Assembly (NCBI GenBank): GCA_005893365.1
Contig: VBPB01000024.1
Coordinates: forward strand, 1 to 13,390
Length of the DNA: 13,390 nucleotides
Source: Candidatus Eiseniibacteriota bacterium
GTDB lineage: Bacteria > Eisenbacteria > RBG-16-71-46
Direction of reading: 5' to 3'
Part shown: one piece after another, positions 1 to 6,588 of the stretch
Position numbering within the stretch: the first letter of the stretch is position 1
Layout: each line of letters begins with the position of its first letter
Position numbers and translations under genes: made by a program
Notes under the pieces: generated by a model
The model's database searches: none
Told to the model about the DNA's origin: nothing
The model's input: the letters and a program-made list of their open reading frames with translations, nothing else

Positions 1-345
1 CCTGAGATAGTCATTCAGGCCGGGCCTGACGGGGGCCTTGTCGAAGTAGCCCGGCATCAGGCTGTCCTCCGCCGTCAGGTGCTGGGCCTGCTGGTACGTG
101 TTGTTCCTGAGAAGAAACCGGTGGTCGGGAGTGCAGCGGATCGCCGAACCGTCGTCGAGGACGACCTCGACCAGCGGCGCGGCGCGCCGGGTGACGCGCG
201 CATTTCGCCCCCTCCCGACGACGACCCGACCGGCTCGATCCACCGAGTAAACCGCGAAGGTGGCCTCGGGCCCCAGCGCCGCAAGCTCCTCGAACGACCG
301 CTCGGTGCCATCCAGCAACTTGATGCGCGTGTCTCCGGTGAAGCA
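1..345 (-). other. N-terminal part of a GyrA intein (Hint protein-splicing domain), truncated by window edge
   Basis: From codon 112 the gyrA frame stops matching gyrase and reads as an intein. It starts with Cys1 and CFTGDTRIKLLDG, the usual block A opening, followed by SFEEL at 17-21. Block B lies at about intein residues 67-82 and contains SAIRCTPDHRFLLRN, with the Thr72-x-x-His75 pair that helps activate the N-terminal splice junction. The segment around 84-101 (QQAQHLTAEDSLMPGYF) resembles the end of the N-terminal splicing half just before the linker or homing endonuclease in bacterial inteins. 115 residues are visible. The endonuclease (if any), the C-terminal His-Asn block and the C-extein are outside the window. 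The insertion point is GQGNFG|S by comparison with uninterrupted GyrA, so the +1 extein residue would be the conserved Ser, which is chemically suitable for splicing. Confidence 0.9.
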
Positions 346-678
346 GCCGAAATTCCCCTGCCCGTCCACGAGCGGGTAGCGCATCACCCAGTCCTGCGCC
401 ATGCGCACCAGCGTGGGATAGACCACCTGCTCGCCGTGCGGGTGGTAGTTGCCCGAAGTGTCGCCGGCGATCTTGGCGCACTTGCGGTAGCCCCGGCCCG
501 GCATCAGGTTCAGGTCGTTCATGGCGACCAGGATGCGGCGCTGCGAGGGCTTGAGCCCGTCGCGCACGTCGGGCAGGGCGCGCGAGACGATGACCGACAT
601 CGAGTAGTCGATGTAGCTGGTCTTCATCTCGGATTCGATCGTGACGTCCACGATCCGGCTGCGGTCGTTCAGGGCCAT
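1..678 (-). CDS. gyrA: DNA gyrase subunit A, N-terminal part, interrupted by an intein; runs off the left edge
   Basis: GyrA is the breakage-reunion subunit of the A2B2 DNA gyrase, which introduces negative supercoils. The 226 codons in view start at ATG 678, with GGAG a few bases upstream, and have no stop. Residues 1-111 are GyrA N-extein: SYIDYSMSVIVSRALPDVRD (21-40), GLKPSQRRIL (41-50), GDTSGNYHPHG (72-82) and VDGQGNFG (104-111). In ordinary GyrA the next residues are S-x-D-G-D and, 11 residues on, the catalytic Tyr. Here residue 112 is Cys and an intein begins, so the catalytic Tyr must lie beyond base 1. In the quinolone-resistance region the residues equivalent to E. coli S83 and D87 are Gln84 and Pro88. 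The gene is the last visible member of the dnaN-dciA-gyrB-beta-barrel-gyrA cluster and lies 48 bp after the beta-barrel stop. ParC is the alternative, but the adjacent gyrB and the N-terminal motifs favour GyrA. Confidence 0.95.
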   Translation of the reverse strand, partial: MALNDRSRIVDVTIESEMKTSYIDYSMSVIVSRALPDVRDGLKPSQRRILVAMNDLNLMPGRGYRKCAKIAGDTSGNYHPHGEQVVYPTLVRMAQDWVMRYPLVDGQGNFGCFTGDTRIKLLDGTERSFEELAALGPEATFAVYSVDRAGRVVVGRGRNARVTRRAAPLVEVVLDDGSAIRCTPDHRFLLRNNTYQQAQHLTAEDSLMPGYFDKAPVRPGLNDYLR

Positions 679-726
679 GATCTCCGTCCTCGTCCTTGTC
701 GGTTGATACCGCCGCTCCGCGGCGGC

Positions 727-1305
727 CTAGTTGCCTTCGCTCCGGCGCCAGCGCCACTCGGCGGCGGCGGACAGGTACCGCTGGACCACGCCCCGCCAGA
801 GCTGCTGGTAGCGCACCTCGAGGCCCAGCGCGTGCGTGGCGGTGACGCTGCGCAGGAGCCCCACACCCACGGCGACCCCGGGCGCGTTGGTCCGGCGGAT
901 CAGCGTGCCGCGCACGTCGTCGCGCACCCGGTAGACCCCCCAGTTCATGGTGGCGAAGCCCTCGTAGCGACGGCCCCACGCCGTGTACGCCTCGGTCCGC
1001 CAGGCGGCCCCCTTCGCCGCCTGATGCAGCACCGAGACCGGCCCGAGATCCTGCCCCTGCGGGTCGCGCAGCCGGCCGGTGCGGTCGCCCAGGTCGTCGA
1101 GGAACCCGGTCAGCCCGAACCGGACGTGGTCGGCCAGCGGCCACTGCAGCGTCAGCGCGGCGGTCACCCCGCCCCCCTGCGCCCCCTGGATGGCCGTGGT
1201 CCCGCCCACGGCCACGATGACCTCGGGCCGGGACTGGGCGGCCGCCGGGGCGGCGGCGGCCCACAGGGCGAGGAGTGCCACGACCAGCGGCGTCCGGGGG
1301 TGCAT
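727..1305 (-). CDS. Small secreted protein, probable outer-membrane beta-barrel, between gyrB and gyrA
   Basis: This 192-residue protein is of no family I recognise by name. The N-terminus is a clear Sec signal: MHPRTPL, a long Leu/Ala core, then PAAAQ|SRPEV with probable cleavage near residue 23-24. The mature part has alternating polar/hydrophobic stretches with aromatic ends typical of transmembrane beta strands, for example VTAALTLQW, VRFGLTGFL, WRTEAYTAW, YEGFATMNWGVYRV, ALGLEVRYQQLW and YLSAAAEWRWR. About eight strands is plausible. The start ATG overlaps the gyrB stop (TGATG), so translation is probably coupled to gyrB, and there is no strong Shine-Dalgarno of its own. The stop is TAG, 48 bp before gyrA. 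A cell-envelope protein in a gyrase operon is odd, and nothing suggests a role with gyrase. The beta-barrel call is inferred from sequence pattern only. Confidence 0.75.
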   Translation of the reverse strand: MHPRTPLVVALLALWAAAAPAAAQSRPEVIVAVGGTTAIQGAQGGGVTAALTLQWPLADHVRFGLTGFLDDLGDRTGRLRDPQGQDLGPVSVLHQAAKGAAWRTEAYTAWGRRYEGFATMNWGVYRVRDDVRGTLIRRTNAPGVAVGVGLLRSVTATHALGLEVRYQQLWRGVVQRYLSAAAEWRWRRSEGN

Positions 1306-3257
1306 CAGATGTCCAGGTTCCGGACGGTCAGCGCGTTCTCCTCGATGAACTGCCGGCGCGGCTCCACCTGCTCGCCCATCAGGATCGTGAAGATGCGGTC
1401 CGCCTCGACCCCATCCTCGTTGCTGACCTTGAGGAGCGTGCGCGTCTCCGGGTTCATCGTCGTCTTCCAAAGCTGCTCCGGGTTCATCTCGCCCAGGCCC
1501 TTGTAGCGCTGCACCTGGATGTTCTTGCGGCCCACGCGCGCGATCGCCTCGTCGCGCTCCTTCTCGTCGTAGCAGTAGATCTCCTCCTTGCCGCTCTTGA
1601 CCAGGAACAGCGGCGGCTGCGCGATGTACACGAAGCCGCCCTCGACCAGAGGCTTGAGCTCGCGGTAGAGGAAGGTCAGCAGCAGCGTGCGGATGTGGGC
1701 ACCATCCACGTCCGCGTCCGCCATCAGGATGATCTTGTGATAGCGGAGCTTGGTGATGTCGAACTCCTCCTTCACGCCGGCGCCGAGCGCGGTGATCATG
1801 TTGCGGATCTCCTCGTTGGCGAGGATCTTGTCGAGGCGCGCCTTCTCCACGTTGAGGATCTTGCCCCGGATCGGGAGGATCGCCTGGAAGCGGCGATCGC
1901 GACCCTGCTTGGCGCTGCCGCCGGCCGAGTCGCCCTCGACGATGTACAGCTCGCACAGCCCCGGATCGTCGAACGCGCAGTCGGCGAGCTTGCCCGGCAG
2001 GGCGCCGCCGTCGAGGATGCTCTTGCGCCGCGCCAGCTCGCGGGCCTTGCGGGCCGCCTCGCGCGCGCGGGCCGCCGCCACCATCTTCTCGACGATCTTG
2101 CGGGCGACCGGCGGGTTCTCGATGAAGAAGTCGCGCAGCCCCTCGCCGACGATGCTCTCGACCGCGCCCTTGACCTCGCTGTTGCCCAGCTTGGTCTTGG
2201 TCTGGCCCTCGAACTGCGGGTTCTGCATCTTGATCGAGATGACCGCGGTGAGGCCCTCGCGCACGTCCTCGCCGGTCACGGCCACCTTGGCCTTGCTGGT
2301 GAACCCTTCCTTCTCGGCGTAGTTGGTGAGGCTGCGCGTCAGCGCCGAGCGGAAGCCGATCAGGTGCGTGCCGCCCTCGATCGTGTTGATGTTGTTGACG
2401 AAGGTGTGCACCGACTCGGCGTAGCTGTCGTTGTACTGGAGGCAGATCTCCGCCTGGATGCCGTCGCGCTCGCGCCCGAAGAACACCGGCTTGCCGTGGA
2501 GCACCTCCTTGTTCTGGTTGAGGTACCTCACGAACTCGATGATCCCGCCCTTGTACAGGTACTCGGCGGACTTGCCGGTGCGCGCGTCGGCGAGCTTGAT
2601 CGCCAGGCCGCTGTTGAGGAAGCCCAGCTCCCGCAGCCGGCCCGCCAGGGTGTCCCAGTGGAACGTGGTGTCGGTGAAGATCTGGCCGTCGGGCTTGAAG
2701 CGCGTCGTGGTGCCCGAGCCCTTCTTGCTCGCCGCACCGGTCGCGGGGGCCGTCTTCATCGGGCCGGTGGGCTTGCCCTGCTCGTAGCGCTGCGTGTAGA
2801 GCTGCCCGTCCTTGAGCACCTCCACCTCGCACCACTCCGAGAGCGCGTTGACCACCGACACGCCCACGCCGTGGAGGCCGCCCGAGACCTTGTACGACTT
2901 GTCGTCGAACTTCCCCCCCGCGTGCAGGGTGGTCATGACCACTTCGAGCGCCGGCTTCTTGGTGGTGGCGTGCATGTCGACCGGGATGCCGCGCCCGTTG
3001 TCGCGCACGGTGCACGACCCGTCGGTCTCGATGGTCACCGAGATCTCGGTGCAGTGCCCGGCGAGCGCCTCGTCGACCGAGTTGTCCACCACCTCGTAGA
3101 CCAGGTGGTGGAGCCCGCGCACGCCGATATCGCCGATGTACATGGCGGGGCGCTTGCGGACCGCCTCCAGGCCCTCGAGGACCTGGATGCTGGTGGCGTC
3201 GTAGTGGTGCCCCTTCGGTTCCGCCGTCAAGCTGGCCTCTCCTTCCGTCGTCTTCAC
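1305..3257 (-). CDS. gyrB: DNA gyrase subunit B
   Basis: GyrB is the ATPase subunit of DNA gyrase. The 650 residues match the short GyrB type that lacks the large insert found in proteobacteria. GHKL ATPase motifs are EVVDNS (55-60, Glu and Asn for ATP/Mg), DNGRGIP (86-92) and GGLHGVG (126-132). The transducer includes QTKTKLGNS (352-360). The TOPRIM domain shows EGDSAGGSAK (441-450), LPIRGKILNVEKAR (461-474) and the acidic DADVDGAHIRT (514-524). The C-terminus is RYKGLGEMNPEQLW (584-597) then EENALTVRNLDI, typical of GyrB. I chose GTG at 3257: it overlaps the dciA stop (GTGA) and has GGAGGG about 8 bp upstream. A TTG at 3230 behind AAGGAG is a credible alternative that removes nine residues. 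ParE is possible from sequence alone, but the position next to gyrA favours GyrB. Confidence 0.97.
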   Translation of the reverse strand: MKTTEGEASLTAEPKGHHYDATSIQVLEGLEAVRKRPAMYIGDIGVRGLHHLVYEVVDNSVDEALAGHCTEISVTIETDGSCTVRDNGRGIPVDMHATTKKPALEVVMTTLHAGGKFDDKSYKVSGGLHGVGVSVVNALSEWCEVEVLKDGQLYTQRYEQGKPTGPMKTAPATGAASKKGSGTTTRFKPDGQIFTDTTFHWDTLAGRLRELGFLNSGLAIKLADARTGKSAEYLYKGGIIEFVRYLNQNKEVLHGKPVFFGRERDGIQAEICLQYNDSYAESVHTFVNNINTIEGGTHLIGFRSALTRSLTNYAEKEGFTSKAKVAVTGEDVREGLTAVISIKMQNPQFEGQTKTKLGNSEVKGAVESIVGEGLRDFFIENPPVARKIVEKMVAAARAREAARKARELARRKSILDGGALPGKLADCAFDDPGLCELYIVEGDSAGGSAKQGRDRRFQAILPIRGKILNVEKARLDKILANEEIRNMITALGAGVKEEFDITKLRYHKIILMADADVDGAHIRTLLLTFLYRELKPLVEGGFVYIAQPPLFLVKSGKEEIYCYDEKERDEAIARVGRKNIQVQRYKGLGEMNPEQLWKTTMNPETRTLLKVSNEDGVEADRIFTILMGEQVEPRRQFIEENALTVRNLDI

Positions 3258-3598
3258 CGCTGGATCCCTCCGCGGGTGTACAGGAAACGGATGTCGTGCA
3301 CATGGCGCGCGCCCAGGTGCCGGTTCAGTTGGCGCACCAGCTCACGCTTGAGCATGCTGAGTTCCTGGAGCCAGGCCGATCCTTCGACCTCCACGACCAG
3401 CGTGCCATCCTGGAAGCTCACGGCGCGTGCCCGGCGGGCGACCTGGGGTCCCACGGCGTCCGGCCACTCCCTGACCGCGCGCCAGCCCATGATGCCGGAT
3501 TCGAGGCCGAGCTCCCGGAGGAGCGTCGGCAGCACGCCCGAGATGGATTGCACGTTCAACCCGCCGCGTCGGGCAACCGCAGCGGCATCACCAGACAC
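3254..3598 (-). CDS. dciA: DUF721 protein, DciA-type helicase loader
   Basis: This 114-residue protein matches the DUF721 family: GWRAVREWPDAVGPQVARRA (38-57), then RAVSFQDGTLVVEVEGSAW (57-75), LQELSMLKRELVRQLN and a closing VHDIRFLY. Known members (DciA) bind and load the replicative helicase DnaB in most bacteria, which lack DnaC/DnaI. The listed start is GTG 3598, with AGGAAG 7 bp upstream; it overlaps the dnaN 3' end by 43 bp. A shorter start at TTG 3559 (TTGA overlap with the dnaN stop) or GTG 3553 would remove the first 13-15 residues, which are weakly conserved in character. The stop overlaps the gyrB GTG. It occupies the slot after dnaN where recF usually sits; no recF is present. Confidence 0.88.
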   Translation of the reverse strand: MSGDAAAVARRGGLNVQSISGVLPTLLRELGLESGIMGWRAVREWPDAVGPQVARRARAVSFQDGTLVVEVEGSAWLQELSMLKRELVRQLNRHLGARHVHDIRFLYTRGGIQR

Positions 3599-4704
3599 AA
3601 CAGCTCTTCCTCGGCCTGCTTAAGTCCCCCGACGGGTTCCACCACCCCGGCGGCCAGCGCGTTGTTGAGCCGGAAGAGGACCTGCTCGGTCTCGATGCTC
3701 TTGAGCAGGTCGATGAGATACGTGGCGTTGTAGCCGATCTCCATCGGCTCGCCCGTGAACTCCGCGCTCACCTTGTGCTCGCCCGCGCCCAGCTCGGTCG
3801 CCGACGAGATGCCCAGGCTGCCCGGCGAGGCCGCGAAGCGCACCTGGCGCGTGACGTTGTCGGCGTGCGAGGCGACGATGTCGACCGCCTCGAGCAGTTC
3901 GTCGCGCTTGACCTTGAGCTCGCGCGGATTGTTCTTGGGGATCACCTGCTCGTAGTTCGGGTAGGCGCCCTGGATCAGCCGGGTCAGGATCTGCACCCGG
4001 AACGAGCCGACCTGGGTGGTGAAGCCCGCGTGGTTGCGGCCGGTGGCGATCTCGATCGCCACCGGGCCGGTCGCCTCCTCGGCGGTGCGGTTGACCGCGG
4101 CGAGCGCCCGGCTCGGGATGATCACGCCGTCCTTGCCGAGCCCGCCGTAGGCCCCCTTGCGCGAGGCCTTGGCGAGCCGGTGGCCGTCGGTGGCGACGAA
4201 GGTCACCTGCTTCTCGCCCGCCTGCACGAACACCCCGCTCAGGTTGGGGCGGGTGGCGTCGCTCGAGGCGGCGTAGGACGAGCGCGTGATCAGCCGCGCC
4301 AGGGCATCGCCCTCGAGCGTGGCCTGGTGCTCGGCCTTGAGCTCGGGAATGCGCGGGAAGTCCGAGGCGTCCTGGACCGGGAAGCGCGACCAGCCCTTGC
4401 CGTCGCCGTAGCGCACCTCGCACTGCTCGCCGGCGATGCTGACCTTGAGCGGGCCGCGCGGGATCTTCCGGACCACGTCGTTGAAGTGGCGGGCGGAGAC
4501 CGCCACCTTGCCGACCGCGCTCACCGAGCACGGCACGGTGACCGCGGTGGTGACGTCCAGGTCGCTGCCGGTGACCCGCAGGCCGCTCTTGTCCGCCTCC
4601 AGCAGCAGGCACGAGAGCAGCGGCATCGGGCTCTTCGCCGAGACCGAGGCGAACGCCTTGCCGACCGCGTAGGCCAGGTCACCCTGCTCGATCACGAAAT
4701 CCAT
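3556..4704 (-). CDS. dnaN: DNA polymerase III beta subunit (sliding clamp)
   Basis: This 382-residue beta clamp encircles DNA and tethers polymerase III and other clamp-binding proteins. The start is ATG 4704 (MDFVIEQGDLAYAV), with AGGGAG 8 bp upstream; longer in-frame starts upstream lack such a site and family support. Recognisable motifs are RPNLSGVFV (152-160), VATDGHRLAKAS (170-181, the most conserved clamp segment), GAYPNYEQVIP (246-256), EIGYNATYLIDLLKSI (322-337) and the C-terminal LVMPLRL (371-377), which carries the hydrophobic pocket end. Five residues (PDAAG) extend beyond the usual end, over the dciA start. Length is normal for the family (about 370). The gene is separated from dnaA by a 353-bp origin-like spacer. 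Confidence 0.97.
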   Translation of the reverse strand: MDFVIEQGDLAYAVGKAFASVSAKSPMPLLSCLLLEADKSGLRVTGSDLDVTTAVTVPCSVSAVGKVAVSARHFNDVVRKIPRGPLKVSIAGEQCEVRYGDGKGWSRFPVQDASDFPRIPELKAEHQATLEGDALARLITRSSYAASSDATRPNLSGVFVQAGEKQVTFVATDGHRLAKASRKGAYGGLGKDGVIIPSRALAAVNRTAEEATGPVAIEIATGRNHAGFTTQVGSFRVQILTRLIQGAYPNYEQVIPKNNPRELKVKRDELLEAVDIVASHADNVTRQVRFAASPGSLGISSATELGAGEHKVSAEFTGEPMEIGYNATYLIDLLKSIETEQVLFRLNNALAAGVVEPVGGLKQAEEELLCLVMPLRLPDAAG

Positions 4705-4831
4705 CGGGGTCACTCCCTGACGTGTGGGAAGTTCAAGTCCGGACATGAGTTCCAAGCCTTCGTATGGGGTCGTCCAGGGGCGGTTTTCGCGTCGGGGTGC
4801 ATTCTAGGGAGCCGAGAGGCCAATCTCAAGG

Positions 4832-4879
4832 CTTTTCTATTCTTGTAAGTCTTTGTTATTCAATAAGAAAGAAGTTAGT
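4832..4879. other. AT-rich tract, candidate duplex-unwinding element
   Basis: By count 36 of 48 bases are A or T (75%), in a window that is otherwise very GC-rich. It lies 21 bp from the CTATCCACA box, with the GC-rich stretch 4881-4891 between. The strand reading 3'-GAT-T-GAA-GAA-A-GAA-5' next to the GC-rich stretch loosely resembles DnaA-trio repeats, but it is irregular. Confidence 0.6.
4834..4863 (-). promoter_or_regulatory. Possible sigma-70-type promoter for the dnaN cluster
   Basis: On the minus strand TTGAAT (4863-4858) and TAGAAA (4839-4834) are separated by 18 bp. Each matches four of six consensus positions. It would give a leader of roughly 120 nt before dnaN. AT-rich DNA produces such matches by chance, and it overlaps the candidate unwinding element. 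Confidence 0.25.
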
Positions 4880-4900
4880 CACCGTAGGGGCTGTGGGGTT

Positions 4901-4909
4901 TGTGGATAG
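4901..4909 (-). promoter_or_regulatory. DnaA box CTATCCACA
   Basis: It differs from the consensus TTATCCACA only at the first base. It sits in the dnaA-dnaN spacer and is directly followed on the minus strand by AACCCCACA (4900-4892), a much weaker tandem copy of the CCACA end. Confidence 0.65.
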
Positions 4910-5003
4910 CCCTCCGATCCGACGCACAACTGATTACGCGGTAACGTGATGGATGGTGCCGGCGGACGGTGGGAAACCGGCCCCTGATTCCACCGCCGTC
5001 TCG

Positions 5004-5048
5004 GACCGGGTGAGCCACTCCCGAACCCTCCCCATCCCTCACCCGGTC
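5004..5048 (-). repeat. Perfect 11-bp inverted repeat containing a five-tract G-quadruplex motif, 9 bp after dnaA
   Basis: GACCGGGTGAG (5004-5014) and CTCACCCGGTC (5038-5048) are perfect inverted repeats around a 23-nt loop. On the minus strand (dnaA-sense) 5044-5020 reads G3, TGA, G3, AT, G4, A, G3, TTC, G3: five G-tracts with loops of 1-3 nt, which is a textbook G-quadruplex pattern. The stem and the quadruplex share bases, so they would compete. No T-run follows the stem on the dnaA strand (next bases CGAGACGG), so an ordinary Rho-independent terminator is unlikely, though a structured dnaA 3' end remains possible. Confidence 0.75.
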
Positions 5049-5057
5049 TTCCACACC

Positions 5058-6455
5058 TCATCCCGACGCCAGTGTCGAGATCAGGCCATTCACCTTGTCC
5101 GCCAGCGCCAGGTCCTCGCGCAGCAGGCGGCCCACCTTCTCGCAGGCGTACATCACCGTCGTGTGGTCACGGCCACCGAAGGTGCGGCCGATCTCGACCA
5201 GCGAGAGGTCGGTGAGCTGGCGCATGAGGTACATCGCGACCTGACGCGGCAGCGCGATGGTCTGCGTGCGCCGGTGACCGCACAACGCGTCGAGCTTGAC
5301 CCCGAAGCGGTCCGCGACCGCGGTGAGGATGCGCTCGGGCGTCATCTGGTCGGGCTCGGGATTGACGTAGTGCTGCAGCACCTCGCCGGCGAGTGCCAAC
5401 GTGATCTCCTGGTGCAGCAGGGAGCCCAGCGCCAGCACGCGCACCAGGCATCCCTCGAGGTCGCGGATGTTGTTGCGGACCCGGTCCGCGATCAGCAGCA
5501 GCACGTCGTCCGGGAGCTTGACGCCGCCGCCGTCCTGCTCCAGCCGGTTGCGCAGGATCGCCATGCGCGTCTCCACGTCCGGCTGCTTGATGTCGGTCAC
5601 CAGGCCCTGGTTGAAGCGCGAGGTCAGCCGCTCCTCGAGCATCGGGATGTCCTTGGGGGCCTTGTCGGCGGTGACGACCACCTGCTTGTGCGCGTCGCGC
5701 AACGTGTTGAACGTGTAGAAGAACTCCTCCTGGGTGCTCTCCTTGCCGGCCAGGAACTGGATGTCGTCGATCAGCAGCACGTCCACGTTCCGGTACTTGT
5801 TCCGGAACGCCAGCGTCTGGGCGTGCTGGATCGAGTAGATCATCTCGTTGGTGAAGCGCTCGGCCGAGACGTAGTAGACCCGGGCCCCCGGGCGGTCGGT
5901 GCGGACGGCGTGGCCGATGGCGTGGAGCAGGTGGGTCTTGCCCAGGCCCGAGCCGGCGAAGATGAACAGCGGGTTGTAGGCGTCGCCGGGCCGCTCCGCC
6001 ACCGCGCGGCAGCCCGCGTGCGCGAACGCGTTGCTGCTGCCCACCACGAAGCTGCCGAAGGTGAGCCGCGGGTTGAGCCGGCTATCCAGCCAGGTCCGGT
6101 CGCCGCGCGGTGCGGCCGGGGCGGGGGGCGGCGCGGGGAGGGCCACCGGGGTGGGCGACTCCGGGGCGGGGGTGGTCGAGGTGCGCTCGCGCGCCGAGAA
6201 GCGCACCTCCGGGTCGGCGCCCAGGACCTCGCGGAGGCTCTGGCGCAACGGACCGAGGTGGTACTGGTGGATCCAATCGATGAAGAACTGGTTGGGGACT
6301 TCGAGCTCGACGAGTTGGGGGGTGAGGTTCAACGGCACGATCGGCTTGAGCCAGGTGTCGAACGCCTGCTGGGTCTCGAGCTTGACCTGTACCGCCGCGA
6401 GCACCTGCCCCCAGAGCTCAGTTGTCGGCTCCGGCAGCTCCGGCTGGACGGCCAT
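5058..6455 (-). CDS. dnaA: Chromosomal replication initiator protein DnaA
   Basis: DnaA is the AAA+ ATPase that binds DnaA boxes, opens the origin and helps recruit the helicase. It has 465 residues in the usual four-domain layout. Domain I (about 1-80) contains FDTWLKPIV. A Pro/Ala/Thr-rich linker (about 90-120) forms domain II. The AAA+ domain has Walker A GSGLGKTH (168-175), Walker B LLIDDIQF (227-234), SRFNQGL with the arginine finger at R280, and RVRNNIRDLEG (325-335, sensor 2 region). The domain IV helix-turn-helix signature is FGGRDHTTVMYACEKV (426-441). I chose ATG 6455 because AAGGA lies 8 bp upstream and the protein then starts at the family's usual place. An in-frame extension to 6605 lacks a site and reads as non-domain sequence. 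Upstream DnaA-box-like sites suggest autoregulation. Confidence 0.98.
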   Translation of the reverse strand: MAVQPELPEPTTELWGQVLAAVQVKLETQQAFDTWLKPIVPLNLTPQLVELEVPNQFFIDWIHQYHLGPLRQSLREVLGADPEVRFSARERTSTTPAPESPTPVALPAPPPAPAAPRGDRTWLDSRLNPRLTFGSFVVGSSNAFAHAGCRAVAERPGDAYNPLFIFAGSGLGKTHLLHAIGHAVRTDRPGARVYYVSAERFTNEMIYSIQHAQTLAFRNKYRNVDVLLIDDIQFLAGKESTQEEFFYTFNTLRDAHKQVVVTADKAPKDIPMLEERLTSRFNQGLVTDIKQPDVETRMAILRNRLEQDGGGVKLPDDVLLLIADRVRNNIRDLEGCLVRVLALGSLLHQEITLALAGEVLQHYVNPEPDQMTPERILTAVADRFGVKLDALCGHRRTQTIALPRQVAMYLMRQLTDLSLVEIGRTFGGRDHTTVMYACEKVGRLLREDLALADKVNGLISTLASG

Positions 6456-6579
6456 TAGTGCGATCCTTGCAGTGAAAAGGTCGGGGGATTCCCCACAGGG
6501 TTCGAGGCGACGGGAACCGAGGTTCAACCGTGGCTGCGGGCCGCGTGGCGCGTGTCTATGTGCAAAGTTCTGGTGCAGC

Positions 6580-6588
6580 TTATCAACA
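6580..6588 (+). promoter_or_regulatory. DnaA box TTATCAACA
   Basis: One mismatch to TTATCCACA (sixth base). It lies 125 bp upstream of the dnaA start in the most box-rich stretch of the spacer, so it may serve initiation, dnaA autoregulation or both. Confidence 0.55.

Larger units (their letters stand above)
4705..5057. other. dnaA-dnaN spacer, probable part of oriC
   Basis: This 353-bp non-coding stretch lies between dnaA and dnaN. From right to left it holds a stem-loop/G-quadruplex motif just after dnaA (5004-5048), a DnaA-box-like TCTTCCACA (5047-5055, two mismatches), a CTATCCACA box (4909-4901 on the minus strand), a 10-bp GC-rich spacer and a strongly AT-rich tract (4832-4879). In many bacteria the duplex-unwinding element sits in exactly this spacer. 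The order box, GC-rich spacer, AT-rich tract read on the minus strand resembles a basal unwinding system. The remaining 4705-4830 contains the dnaN leader, and I see nothing else in it. The origin assignment is inference from position, AT content and boxes. Confidence 0.7.

Noticed and set aside
79..3733. Long plus-strand open frames opposite gyrA, the barrel gene, gyrB, dciA and dnaN (79-1506, 1275-3623, 3296-3733)
   Set aside because: They are antisense shadows made by high GC. Their products are Arg/Ala/His-rich without domains, while the minus strand carries clear conserved proteins.
4705..4755. N-terminal extension of DnaN to 4755
   Set aside because: The clamp fold begins at MDFVIEQ (4704), which has AGGGAG 8 bp upstream. 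The extra 17 residues have no family support.
4892..4900. AACCCCACA on the minus strand as a full second DnaA box
   Set aside because: Four mismatches to the consensus; only the CCACA end is shared. It is mentioned only as a weak tandem neighbour of the good box.
5058..5451. Minus-strand open frame at 5167-5451 and similar short frames inside dnaA
   Set aside because: Shadows of dnaA in another frame with no independent signals.
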